Source: Paenimyroides baculatum | GTDB lineage: Bacteria > Bacteroidota > Bacteroidia > Flavobacteriales > Flavobacteriaceae | NCBI RefSeq assembly: GCF_008629655.1 | Contig: NZ_VWSG01000018.1 | Span: forward strand, 1 to 32,143 | Reading direction: 5' to 3' | DNA length: 32,143 nt | Part shown: piece after piece, positions 22,749 to 31,573 of the stretch | Layout: each line of letters begins with the position of its first letter | Position numbering within the stretch: the first letter of the stretch is position 1 | Translations under genes and position numbers: made by a program | The notes under the pieces: generated by a model | What the model saw: only the letters and a program-made list of their open reading frames with translations | Told to the model about the DNA's origin: nothing | Databases searched by the model: none

Positions 22749-25700
22749 TTATTTTTTTATCTTATTGGTAACCATTTTGTTTGACACGATACAAGCTTTT
22801 GAACATTTTTCTAAAACAATGGTAATTGCTTGTCTTGGACCTATTTCGCATCCGTTTCTCATTGCTTGAACATAGAATGTTTGCGTTCCTACCGCGATAT
22901 TTCTTGGCAATGTGAACGTTAATCCGTTAGCCGTATCCAATTTATCTGGACCTGCTGCAGAAGTGTAAACTTGGTATGTTGTACAAGCGTCCATAGGGTT
23001 GAATACAAGGGAATCAGTTGTACACAATGTTAATTCTCCGTTTGGATCTGCCCCATAATTAAATGTTGGCTTCATTGATATATCATAGATTCTTGTAAAA
23101 TTCCCTAATACACCTACTACATTTCCATACGAAATTTTCACACGATCGTAAGGTTGGTTAAAAGGAGCAACAATCACAACTGCTTTATTCGTTGTACCGC
23201 CCAAAAGACCTAATAATTTTAAATCTAGAATACTGCTTGTGCTACTCAGGGCAGCACCTACAGGAACATCACCTAAATAACGTTGAATGGTATATCCTTG
23301 CAATAATGATAGGGAAAGAACAGGGTTTGCTGGTACTTCAAAAACAATTCGCAATTCATCTCCTGCGGTTGCTTGTTGTTTAAACACAGCTGTTAATGAA
23401 GCCTCGTTTAGCACAGCTACACCACGCGCAATTTGTGCGTATGTATTTACATCATTATCAAACGCATTCCAAGGATCTGTTACCGATGCTGTTGCACTTG
23501 CCACACCAAGACCTAAATCTTCTACTCCGTACAATACGTCAAGAATATTTGGATTTGTGTTGGCATCTATAGCTGCACAGTTTATATTTCCCGCTTGGGT
23601 GTAATATGCACCGAATACTTTTGTGTTTTGCGCAACGCTTAATACTGATCCTTGCGAAATTCTAACTCCTGAATAGGCTTGTGGACCCAAATTGTTTGAC
23701 GGTACAAATGTGAATTCGATAACGTTGTCTGCTACCAATAAATCTAACAAACCACCGTCTACAGCTTTAAGACTGCCAATTGGGTTTCCGCTGGCATCCA
23801 ATCCTTGTACAGACAAACCACCCGCTAATGTTAAAAGGCTGTATTCTTTTCCTAACTTAATGGTTACAGGGGTTCCTGCAGCAACTGCATTATCAAAATA
23901 AATGTTTTGCCAAGTAGTTCCTATACCCAACAATCCTAAGCCTGTTGTTATTGTAGAATAGGTTTTCGGGTTATCATCTATAGCGTTGTTTGTATTTGCA
24001 ACTCCACCTGTGATGATAGATCCCCAATCAGAACTATTGTTTGCATATACTCTTTCAAAAGTTGGTGGACAATCATTGGCATCAAAAACCGTAACGATTA
24101 TGTTTTCAAAAGCGGTACATCCGTTTAATGTTGCCACAACTGTGTATGTGTAAACACCCGGCGTTGCTATTGTTTGTGGTGCATTTCCACCTATAATACT
24201 GTTGTTATAATCATACCATTGTATTGCAGCTGCACCTGCAGTAGCAGTTGGTAAATTGAATGTATTTCCTGCCACAGCTGAAATAGACTGACCTCCGCTA
24301 ATTGTTATTGTTGGTGCCGCGTTAACTGTAATAGTGTGTGTTGCTGCATTACCAATTCCATTTGCACAATATCCATCACCTTCAACTGTTACGTATAAAG
24401 TACGTGTTCCTACCAAATCTGGTGTTGCCAAAAGACTAAAAGTTGTTCCTTGGAAAGCTAATTGAGATAAATTAGCATCTGTGTACCACTTAAATACTGG
24501 ATTATTGATTGATGCCCCCGGTGCTAACGCAGTCGCAAATGTTACATTATCACCCTGACAAACAGTAGTTGGTGCAGTAATTACAATATCGGCAGGCGTT
24601 CCTGTTGGAAGAACCGTTACGTTTGTCTGTGCTGCGGCACCTGTAAAACAGTATCCTAAACCTTCTACCGTAACATAATAAATAGTATTAGCTGTTGGAT
24701 TTACCGTAATACTGTTCCCGATTTGTGGTGTATCTGACAAATTACTGTTTAAATACCATTTGTAAACCGGATTGGTAATCGCCGGTGCTGTCCCGCTTAA
24801 AGCTGCTGTAAGGGTAATTGAAGTTCCCGGACAAGCTGGTGCTGTTGCCGACGAAGAAAGTTGTATTGCCGTTGAACCTACATTGGTACAAGAAGTTGCC
24901 ATATTAAATGTCACATCTTTCAGAATAAGCACATTACCCGGAGTGGTATAACTTACCTCTGCTTTATTGCTAATATTTCCTGAAGCCGGTAAACTTTCTA
25001 CTTTAGTTACTACTGTAAATGTGGTTGATGCACCTACTGCTAACGAATTAATATTAAAGATTAGTTCATTACCATTTACAGTAGCACCTCCTGCATTAAC
25101 AATTGATACTTCTGTTGGTAATGTATTTTGTAGAATATCTTTAACTGAAACATTCGTTAAAATATTATTTCCTGTGTTTTTAACAGTGATGGTGTATGTA
25201 ATTTGATCATTCACCACTGCTTGATTTGTACTGGTTGCATTATTACTTACACCGTTTTTAACCACTGTAAAATCGTAAACTGCATTTACCGGAATAATTG
25301 TTCCCGGAGGTTTGGTTGTATCCGGATTATTTGGGTTGGTTTCATTATCCATTGGAGGATAACTTTCAATTTCAACAGTACTGCCGTTTTCTTTAACTTT
25401 AGCTATGTTTTTAATTTCCGTTATTCCGGTTAAATCTTTAGCAACTTTAACTTTAAACGTAAAACTTGTTGTTTGGTTAACTGCTAAAACTGCATTTGAA
25501 ACAAACGTTACCACACCATTTGTGTGCGATCCGCCGCTTACCCAAGTTAATCCTGCAGGTAATGCATCAGTTACCGTAATGCCTGCTAAATCCTGACCTC
25601 CAATGTTACGTACATGAACGCTATAGTCTATTTCTTCATCACCACTAACGGTATTCAAAGTATTATTACCGTTAATCACATACGATTTCCAAGAAACCAT

Positions 25701-28700
25701 CTCTGCACTTGCTAATGCATAACAACGCTCTACACCATATAATTGTACCGGTGGTAATACCGATGCACTTACTAGATTTTCGAGACCTACTGCAATACGG
25801 TCGTATGCTGCACCCGGTGCAAATGGTAATTCAACAAGACTTCCGTTGTTAAGCAAATTCAATACGTTAACTCCGTTAATAATCCCTGTAGTTCCCCAAT
25901 CTAATGTTTCTACAAGTGTATCACCCAGGTATGCCTGTATTTTTAAATCTCCAAGCAACGACAGGTTAATAGCACCCGCTCCTGTTTTGAATTTGACATT
26001 TACTACATCATTAGCAGCAGAAACAGTATTAAAGAAGATCCATTGTTTTGCACCACCTGCTACATTCAATGTTCCCATACTGATTTCTGAGTATTGTGTA
26101 GAATTATCATTGATTGCATATTGCGGATTAGTAACACCTGCTCCTGAAAGATTATTTACCGATAACGACAGACCTGTATATTCGTACGATGTTGCAAAAG
26201 CATCCAAACACTGGTCTGTGCTAGTTTCGTAACACATACCGTAAACATTCATCGTGTTTGGTTGTGCTAAAAGACCTAAAAGGCTGTTTGTGATATCTGT
26301 AACGCGTACCGCATTGTAAGGTTGGTCTGGAGTTACCGCAATATAATAACGTCCGTTTTTATCTCGTACAATACGGATATCGCTATTTCCACCAACTGCA
26401 GCGTCTTTGCTGTTTGCAGTTGCTATCAGCGTAGAAGTACTTACCGCGCCTTGTGCATTATATGTATTGTTTTTTACATCTACTTTAAAATAATGATCCC
26501 CTAGAACCAGATTGTTCAATAAGCCCGACGCCACATTTCCTAAACTTCCGCCTACTAATTTTTCAAGAAGGGTTCCTTCCATATCAATGCGGATGTAAGA
26601 AGTGATTCCTGCCGGTACAACCTGATCGTAACCTAATTCTACGAATCCTTCATATTTACTTCCTAAACCCAAAAGAGTTCCTGCCCCAGAATTTAAGGTT
26701 GCAAAAGTTGCTTGGTTATCATCGAATAAATTTTGAATGTTATCTGCATTTTGAGCATTCACCAACATTGTTGCACATTTTGGTACTGCAAACGGACTTG
26801 TTTCAAACGGTTCCGGACAGGTAACTCCATAACGTACCACACTGTAAACACGTAATGGCTCTGCTGCAACGTTTAAACTAACGATTGATTCCGCACCAAT
26901 ATCCACACGGTCAAAAGTTCCTGTTGGTTGAAATTGCAATTCAGCAATACCTCCTGATCTGAACAATGCCAACAAATCGATATTATTTATTAATCCGCTT
27001 TGTAATGTATAATCGCTACCTACCTGCGTATTGCCATTATAGAACTTAATTTTATAAGCTCCCAATAAGTCCAATGATAAAACAGACGAAGGTTGAATCT
27101 GCAATCTTACTTTCACCTTATCATTTGGTTGTGACGGTTTATTAAAATAAATTGTCTGGTAAACGTTTGCTGCTACACCTGCGATTCCCAAATTAATTTC
27201 GGAATAATCAGAAGAGTTTGCAGAAATTGCACGGTATGCATTGGTAACACCAACGTTTGAAATATTTAAAGCACTTAAACCAATACCCCCGCCTTTATAC
27301 GATGTAAAATTTGCAGGAAAACAAGGGTTTGTACCGATTTCAGAGCATGCATTGTATACATCTAAACTTGCTTTTTTACCTGTAGGCAATAATGCTGTAA
27401 TATGGTTTGTAATGCGAATACGGTTATAAGGTGCCGATGGCGTAATTGCCAAATAAAAACGACCAATATTGTCTTGCACTACTGTAATTAAGCCATTTGA
27501 TGTATTTGCAAAAGCAGCTCTACTGTCGTCTAATAAAACAGTGGTAGTATTATTTTTTGCTGCAACTTCAAAATATTGATTCCCTAATAGTAGGTTATTT
27601 GCTAAATCAGAAACCAGTTTTCCTAAACTACCGCCTACTAATCTATCTAAAACGTCTTTATCATAATTAATACGCACATAAGTAGTCCTGTTTGCCGGCA
27701 AAGTAGTTCCCATATCCAATTCAATGAATCCTGCAGTTGGTCCGCTTACTAATAAATTACCAGCATCGGCATTTAATCTTGCATAGGTTTCATTGTTTCC
27801 ATCTATGGCATATTGTGCAAAATCTACATTATTAAAATCCACTAAAGAAGTGGCACATGAAGCCTGATCAAAAGGACCTGTTGTAGCAGAAGGAATTGGA
27901 GCAATTTCTGGGTTTATACATGTTGGAGTTCCATCGTAACGCTGAACGTCGTAGATACGTACACCATTTCCTAAAACACTCAATCCAACGGTTGAATTCA
28001 ATCGTACTTCAGCTCTATCAAAAGTACGTCCGGGTGCAAATGTTAAAGTAGCCGCACTACCCGATTGCAATAAGTTAAGTGCATTGGTGTTATTTAGCAG
28101 ACCACTTTGTAGTGATCGTCTATAAACTACGTCGTTCTGACCTGTTGATGGATTCCATCTGGTAAGAATAACTTCAATACCACCTAACAAATCTGTATTA
28201 ATAACACCCCCCGAACCTAATGCTAATTTTATGTTTAATGTACTCTCTGCTGGTGAAGTTGTTGCAAAATAGAAATGTTGCGAAAAAGATCTTGCTACAC
28301 TAAGGTCTAAAACTCCCGAAGATTTTAATAAAGAATAACTATTAGCATCTGTATCAATGGCTCTTTCCAAATACTGGTTGTTTAAATCAGCAACCTGAAG
28401 TCCTAATCCACCACTTCCATCGAAAGAAGTGCCAAACGGACGTCCACAAGCACCTGTTGCGTTACTATATGTAAAAGCATTATAAACATCCAAGTGATAT
28501 TCCGTTCCTAATCCAACAAGGGTGATAGAACGATTGCTTATACGAATTCTATTATAAGTTTGTGATGGCTTTACCGCAATATAACTAGAACCATTACCAT
28601 CTGTAATAAACTTTACTCTGTCTGTATTAAATCCTTGAGTATTTGTTCTTGTTAAAACAGAAGTTGTATTATTGCGAACATCAACTTCAAATTCTTGATT

Positions 28701-29117
28701 TCCTAAAAGAACGCCACCAAGTATCGTTCCTAAAGTATTTCCTAATGAACCGCCTAATAGCGCACGCAAAAGTGTATTATCTGCACCAATACGAATGTAC
28801 GACCACTGATCGGCAGGAATAGCAGAAGCAAACTGAAGCTCTATAACTCCTTCATAAGATCCTATCCCCGCAGCTACACCTGGTGACGCTAACAAACGGG
28901 CATAGGTGTTATCGTTTAAGGTCGCATTATTCGGATCTATAACTCTACAAGGAGTTTGTAAAAAGCCTCCACAATTTGTCGTGTTATTCGTATAAGTAAC
29001 TGTATTTGCTAATGTTTTAGTTTGCCCATAAAAGTTTGTACCGCAAATAAGTGTGAGTAACAAACACGATAGTGCGTGGACAATTCTCATTTTAAAAATA
29101 GTAGTTTTCTTTTTCAT
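22749..29117 (-). CDS. Giant modular adhesin: discoidin-like, DUF11-like and Ig-like domains
   Basis: This encodes 2122 residues with a signal peptide ending NFYGQT. Residues about 33-1132 are three long repeats, each made of two halves that resemble discoidin (F5/8-type) domains: A-I-D-G-N-N-E-T-Y-A-R-L, Y-V-R-I-N-Y and P-Y-N-R-I-R-I. The first half of each also carries a Gly/Leu helix-like insert (V-G-G-S-L-G, L-L-L-G-N-Q-Y-F-E-V). Two DUF11-like domains follow (about 1136-1245 and 1280-1400), then three PKD/Ig-like domains (about 1408-1680), two more discoidin-like units (about 1683-2012) and a final Ig-like segment. The protein ends in a short basic tail (N-K-I-K-K) with no recognisable T9SS type A or B sorting domain, which is unusual for such an adhesin. 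A separate downstream protein carries that domain. It is first of a six-gene operon ending in PorP/SprF and PorE-like genes. The likely role is binding glycans or matrix at the cell surface (inference). Confidence 0.9.
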   Translation of the reverse strand: MKKKTTIFKMRIVHALSCLLLTLICGTNFYGQTKTLANTVTYTNNTTNCGGFLQTPCRVIDPNNATLNDNTYARLLASPGVAAGIGSYEGVIELQFASAIPADQWSYIRIGADNTLLRALLGGSLGNTLGTILGGVLLGNQEFEVDVRNNTTSVLTRTNTQGFNTDRVKFITDGNGSSYIAVKPSQTYNRIRISNRSITLVGLGTEYHLDVYNAFTYSNATGACGRPFGTSFDGSGGLGLQVADLNNQYLERAIDTDANSYSLLKSSGVLDLSVARSFSQHFYFATTSPAESTLNIKLALGSGGVINTDLLGGIEVILTRWNPSTGQNDVVYRRSLQSGLLNNTNALNLLQSGSAATLTFAPGRTFDRAEVRLNSTVGLSVLGNGVRIYDVQRYDGTPTCINPEIAPIPSATTGPFDQASCATSLVDFNNVDFAQYAIDGNNETYARLNADAGNLLVSGPTAGFIELDMGTTLPANRTTYVRINYDKDVLDRLVGGSLGKLVSDLANNLLLGNQYFEVAAKNNTTTVLLDDSRAAFANTSNGLITVVQDNIGRFYLAITPSAPYNRIRITNHITALLPTGKKASLDVYNACSEIGTNPCFPANFTSYKGGGIGLSALNISNVGVTNAYRAISANSSDYSEINLGIAGVAANVYQTIYFNKPSQPNDKVKVRLQIQPSSVLSLDLLGAYKIKFYNGNTQVGSDYTLQSGLINNIDLLALFRSGGIAELQFQPTGTFDRVDIGAESIVSLNVAAEPLRVYSVVRYGVTCPEPFETSPFAVPKCATMLVNAQNADNIQNLFDDNQATFATLNSGAGTLLGLGSKYEGFVELGYDQVVPAGITSYIRIDMEGTLLEKLVGGSLGNVASGLLNNLVLGDHYFKVDVKNNTYNAQGAVSTSTLIATANSKDAAVGGNSDIRIVRDKNGRYYIAVTPDQPYNAVRVTDITNSLLGLLAQPNTMNVYGMCYETSTDQCLDAFATSYEYTGLSLSVNNLSGAGVTNPQYAINDNSTQYSEISMGTLNVAGGAKQWIFFNTVSAANDVVNVKFKTGAGAINLSLLGDLKIQAYLGDTLVETLDWGTTGIINGVNVLNLLNNGSLVELPFAPGAAYDRIAVGLENLVSASVLPPVQLYGVERCYALASAEMVSWKSYVINGNNTLNTVSGDEEIDYSVHVRNIGGQDLAGITVTDALPAGLTWVSGGSHTNGVVTFVSNAVLAVNQTTSFTFKVKVAKDLTGITEIKNIAKVKENGSTVEIESYPPMDNETNPNNPDTTKPPGTIIPVNAVYDFTVVKNGVSNNATSTNQAVVNDQITYTITVKNTGNNILTNVSVKDILQNTLPTEVSIVNAGGATVNGNELIFNINSLAVGASTTFTVVTKVESLPASGNISNKAEVSYTTPGNVLILKDVTFNMATSCTNVGSTAIQLSSSATAPACPGTSITLTAALSGTAPAITNPVYKWYLNSNLSDTPQIGNSITVNPTANTIYYVTVEGLGYCFTGAAAQTNVTVLPTGTPADIVITAPTTVCQGDNVTFATALAPGASINNPVFKWYTDANLSQLAFQGTTFSLLATPDLVGTRTLYVTVEGDGYCANGIGNAATHTITVNAAPTITISGGQSISAVAGNTFNLPTATAGAAAIQWYDYNNSIIGGNAPQTIATPGVYTYTVVATLNGCTAFENIIVTVFDANDCPPTFERVYANNSSDWGSIITGGVANTNNAIDDNPKTYSTITTGLGLLGIGTTWQNIYFDNAVAAGTPVTIKLGKEYSLLTLAGGLSVQGLDASGNPIGSLKAVDGGLLDLLVADNVIEFTFVPSNNLGPQAYSGVRISQGSVLSVAQNTKVFGAYYTQAGNINCAAIDANTNPNILDVLYGVEDLGLGVASATASVTDPWNAFDNDVNTYAQIARGVAVLNEASLTAVFKQQATAGDELRIVFEVPANPVLSLSLLQGYTIQRYLGDVPVGAALSSTSSILDLKLLGLLGGTTNKAVVIVAPFNQPYDRVKISYGNVVGVLGNFTRIYDISMKPTFNYGADPNGELTLCTTDSLVFNPMDACTTYQVYTSAAGPDKLDTANGLTFTLPRNIAVGTQTFYVQAMRNGCEIGPRQAITIVLEKCSKACIVSNKMVTNKIKK
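23082..24071 (-). repeat. Two further discoidin-like units near the adhesin C-terminus
   Basis: Residues about 1683-1840 and 1845-2012 repeat the N-A-[IF]-D-[DN]-x-x-x-T-Y and Y-[SD]-x-V-[KR]-I landmarks seen in the N-terminal repeats. They are separated from these by the DUF11-like and Ig-like stalk. Confidence 0.55.
25722..29021 (-). repeat. Three two-part discoidin-like repeats of the giant adhesin
   Basis: Repeats of about 1100 nt correspond to residues about 33-400, 401-766 and 767-1132. Each has a first half with the V-G-G-S-L-G insert and a second half with D-L-L-G-x-x-x-I, S-G-L-[IL]-N-N (or G-I-I-N-G) and F-D-R. They share protein motifs but are diverged at DNA level. Confidence 0.65.
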
Positions 29118-29674
29118 TTTTTAAAGTATCTATTTTAGTATCATTTATTTAGAATAGTACGGGATATCTATCAAACTAAATTGCCCAAATGAGAAAAAAT
29201 TCTTTCTATCAAAAAATTATTCAAATCATTCTTATGAAAATTCACTACAGAAGATTTTAAATGATTTAATTCAGGCTATAATTTTTAATTAACTTGAAAT
29301 TGTGAACGTGTAAGAACCAATCCCGACCTGTGCATTTTCGAAGTATATTACGCCTAGTGAGGCGCTTGCCAAGGTAATTTTTTTCATAAAGTAAAGTTTT
29401 AGTTAATATTCAGTTCATAAGCTTAAAAAAGTGCTTTATGATGTGACTTTTTAAAAAAGCATGGTCATATTATTGTATTATAAATTTTCATCAAAAAATC
29501 AAAAAAGCACTAATGAAACAAAATAAGAATTAAAAGTTCCTATTTTTAGATAAAAGTAGTACTTTTTTTTCACAAAAATAAATTTGTTAAAAAAAATTAA
29601 AAAAAAAACTAAAAATCGTTGTTTCTCGTAAGTTAAGAAGCAAGAAAGTTTTGAATTATTACCGAAAAGAAAAT
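29118..29674. other. Intergenic region with a gene remnant
   Basis: This 557-bp AT-rich region lies between the giant adhesin (minus) and the first XRE gene (plus), so it must hold promoters on both strands. It contains the 32-codon remnant at 29289-29387 and long A and T runs. No exact TAnnTTTG match was found on either side. Short A/T-rich hairpins occur near 29422-29453 and 29552-29566 but are weak. Confidence 0.6.
29289..29387 (-). pseudogene. Remnant of an AQVGIG-type secreted protein gene (32 codons)
   Basis: The ATG at 29385-29387 opens a 32-codon frame that reads MKKITLASASLGVIYFENAQ, then VGIGSYTFTISS and a stop at 29289-29291. The first 25 residues align with the start of the 833-residue gene (MKKMTFLAALLGVTQFSNAQ, then VGIGT): same signal-peptide length, same Asn-Ala-Gln cleavage site, same VGIG. 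Homology is lost straight after VGIG. The simplest reading is a broken paralogue that keeps only its leader. A genuine short secreted peptide is possible but less likely. It lies upstream of the giant adhesin on the same strand, so adhesin mRNA might even include it. Confidence 0.6.
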
Positions 29675-30019
29675 ATGTTAGAGATTAAGACAAAATTAAA
29701 AAGCATACGAAAAGAAAAGAATTACACACAAGGGTTCGTTGCTGAGAAATTAGGTATATCGTTAAGAGCCTATACAAAAATTGAAAATGGAGAAACACAG
29801 TTAACCATTGACAGACTGGGAGAAATTATTGAAATACTGCACATAAATCCCAATGAAATTTTTAGCTCGGATATATGTGATGACGAGAACAAAACTAAAA
29901 ATATTGAAAACCGACCTGTTGCAGAAGACTCGATTTCGTTGATACAACATTATGAAGAAACAATTGTTATGTTAAAGGAGCACATTGAAACGTTAAAAGA
30001 ACTTATTAAGAAAAAATAA
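29675..30019 (+). CDS. XRE-family HTH regulator (first copy)
   Basis: This encodes 114 residues from the ATG at 29675. An in-frame TTG eight codons earlier is rejected because the ATG aligns exactly with the second copy. Residues about 5-60 are a Cro/C1-type HTH: L-K-S-I-R-K-E-K-N-Y-T-Q, V-A-E-K-L-G-I-S, R-A-Y-T-K-I-E-N-G-E-T and I-D-R-L-G-E-I-I-E-I-L. An acidic linker follows, then a C-terminal amphipathic helix (H-Y-E-E-T-I-V-M-L-K-E-H-I-E-T-L) likely to form a coiled coil for oligomerisation. No ligand domain is present. It ends in a strong bidirectional terminator. A paralogue with the same layout lies at 31232-31567, beyond an ECF sigma gene. The target genes are unknown. Confidence 0.88.
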   Translation: MLEIKTKLKSIRKEKNYTQGFVAEKLGISLRAYTKIENGETQLTIDRLGEIIEILHINPNEIFSSDICDDENKTKNIENRPVAEDSISLIQHYEETIVMLKEHIETLKELIKKK

Positions 30020-30053
30020 AAAAACCGCTTCATAAATTGAAGCGGTTTTTTTA
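30018..30053. terminator. Bidirectional intrinsic terminator
   Basis: AAAACCGCTTC (30021-30031) pairs with GAAGCGGTTTT (30039-30049) around a 7-nt loop, an 11-bp perfect stem with six G-C pairs. It has T7 on the plus strand and a long A-run on the other side. It ends the first XRE gene (plus) just after its stop and can also stop transcripts from the convergent sigma gene, which ends at 30124. Confidence 0.9.
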
Positions 30054-30123
30054 TGTATAATTTAAATAAAACAAGCACAAATATTTCCTGTTTTTAAAAA
30101 TGTTTACTAATGGTAGTTATTTA

Positions 30124-30729
30124 TTAATTAAATTGTTTAGTGCCTTGTCCTGTTTTAAAAGTAGATTTAAATTTTTCGCGTATTTCTATAACTTTTTTCT
30201 TTGCACGCAACAAGCGCATCTTCACAGCACTTTCTTTTATATTTAAAATTTGTACAATTTTATTAATAGATAAATTATACTGATATTTCATAAGCAGCAC
30301 ATTTCTATCCTCAACCGGTAAAACATCCATTATTTCCTGCAGTCTTTCATAGTTGATATCTAACAATTCTGCATCAGAAATTTCGTTGTAATCTATATTT
30401 TCACTAAAATAATTATGTAAAATTTCTTCAGATAAAAAGGTAGCTTTATTTTTATTTTTATTTACAAACTTAATACTGGTGTGAACAGTAATTGCGTAAA
30501 TCCAGGTAGAAAGTTTAGAGTTACCTTTAAATTTAGGAAGGTTAAGATATATTTTAATAAAAATCTCCTGCGTTAAATCCTTTGCCTCTTCTTCATCATT
30601 AACAAACCAAAAACATTTGTTATATATAAATGGTGCATATCGATCATACAACATCTCGAAATAACTTGCGTCACCGGTTTCTGTTATGAAACGTAATAGT
30701 TCCTCATCGGAATAATTGATCTTCTTCAT
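30124..30729 (-). CDS. ECF-family RNA polymerase sigma factor
   Basis: From the ATG at 30727-30729 this gives 201 residues (MKKINYSDEEL). Another ATG at 30738 adds three residues, but with the -7 box at 30750-30757 it would leave almost no leader. Region 2 is clear: Y-A-P-F-I-Y-N-K-C-F, D-E-E-E-A-K-D-L-T-Q-E-I-F-I-K-I-Y and F-K-G-N-S-K-L-S-T-W-I-Y-A-I. Region 4 has L-P-V-E-D-R-N-V-L-L-M-K-Y, L-S-I-N-K-I-V-Q-I-L-N-I and E-S-A-V-K-M-R-L-L-R-A-K-K-K. Length and lack of extra domains are typical of ECF sigma factors. An anti-sigma gene normally follows directly; here the next gene downstream is a convergent XRE gene instead, while an RskA-type anti-sigma gene lies upstream on the same strand beyond the second XRE gene. 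Confidence 0.93.
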   Translation of the reverse strand: MKKINYSDEELLRFITETGDASYFEMLYDRYAPFIYNKCFWFVNDEEEAKDLTQEIFIKIYLNLPKFKGNSKLSTWIYAITVHTSIKFVNKNKNKATFLSEEILHNYFSENIDYNEISDAELLDINYERLQEIMDVLPVEDRNVLLMKYQYNLSINKIVQILNIKESAVKMRLLRAKKKVIEIREKFKSTFKTGQGTKQFN

Positions 30730-30738
30730 TGACAACAT

Positions 30739-31207
30739 TTTTTCTTTACCAAATATAACCGATATAAAATACTACACTAAGTTTTTAACAAGGCTATTAA
30801 CAAAAACAACAATTATTTATTTATAATATAGATAAAATAAAATAAAAACAGTAATATATATACTCTTTTAATAAATTGCTTTTACAGAACAGGAGTATCT
30901 GAAAATAAAAACAATTATTTATAGTCTAATTAATGTACATATAATCAGTAAATATTCAATTAACTAAAATACAAAATTAGCTTATTCAACAACTTACATT
31001 ATAAATTCAAAATAATAAAGTATAAATGTATACTAATAATTAACAATAATTAAAATATTTATAAACAATCAACTTGCTTTATGTAAATTTGAATAATATC
31101 TTTTCCTTTTATATAAAAGTCAGTTAATTTAAATGTCATAAAATGATATTTTTAATGATTTATTTCATCTTAAAAAGTTAAATAAGACTTATGAAAGTTT
31201 AAGAAAC
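30739..31207. other. Very AT-rich divergent intergenic region
   Basis: This 469-bp stretch between the sigma gene (minus) and the second XRE gene (plus) has no ORF. It holds a 12-bp direct repeat ACAATTATTTAT (30809-30820 and 30911-30922) and a TAnnTTTG match on the plus strand (31084-31091) without a matching -33 element, about 140 nt before the XRE start. Given the base composition, these may be chance. Confidence 0.55.
30750..30757 (-). promoter_or_regulatory. -7 box for the sigma factor gene
   Basis: Read on the minus strand this is TATATTTG, a full match to TAnnTTTG, 20 nt before the preferred ATG. No TTG was found at the usual -33 distance, so the promoter is only half-supported. Confidence 0.35.
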
Positions 31208-31231
31208 ATGTTTACAATAAGTAAGAAGTAT

Positions 31232-31567
31232 ATGGAAAAAATAAAGAAAACGTTAAGAGCTTTACGAAAAAAAAGAAACTATACACAGGCTCAGCTCGCT
31301 AATAAACTGGGAATATCTACCAGAGCATACGCTAAAATAGAGGCAGGTGAAACTAATCTAACCATTGGGAGACTGCGCACTATTGCAATTATACTTGATG
31401 TGAGTCTTACAGAACTTTTAAATGATATTCCTGATGACAATGTTGTAATAGCGCCGCCAGATACTATACCTCTGCTAAATCATTACGAACAAACTATAAA
31501 TCTGCTTACACAACAGAATGAAATGCTTACCAAGCTTTTAAACAAACATTTAGAAAACAACGACTAA
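31232..31567 (+). CDS. XRE-family HTH regulator (second copy)
   Basis: This encodes 111 residues from the ATG at 31232. An in-frame ATG at 31208 would add eight residues, but the start at 31232 puts N-Y-T-Q at the same position (16-19) as in the first copy. The HTH spans about 5-60: L-R-A-L-R-K-K-R-N-Y-T-Q, L-A-N-K-L-G-I-S-T, R-A-Y-A-K-I-E-A-G-E-T-N and I-G-R-L-R-T-I-A. An acidic/Pro linker is followed by a C-terminal helix (L-L-N-H-Y-E-Q-T-I-N-L-L-T-Q) equivalent to that of the first copy. The C-terminal H-Y-E-[EQ]-T-I motif is shared, so the two may oligomerise alike or with each other (inference). Its stop lies 6 nt from the stop of the convergent anti-sigma gene; I saw no terminator between them. 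Confidence 0.87.
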   Translation: MEKIKKTLRALRKKRNYTQAQLANKLGISTRAYAKIEAGETNLTIGRLRTIAIILDVSLTELLNDIPDDNVVIAPPDTIPLLNHYEQTINLLTQQNEMLTKLLNKHLENND

Positions 31568-31573
31568 AAAGCA

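Noticed and set aside
22749..29117. Plus-strand ORFs such as 23287-23604, 25846-26232 and 25203-25433
   Set aside because: They are antisense to the 2122-codon adhesin and have no independent support.
29422..29569. A/T-rich short inverted repeats (TTAAAAAAGT with ACTTTTTAA; AAAAGTA with TACTTTT)
   Set aside because: The stems are short with almost no G-C pairs in DNA full of A and T runs; chance is a sufficient explanation.
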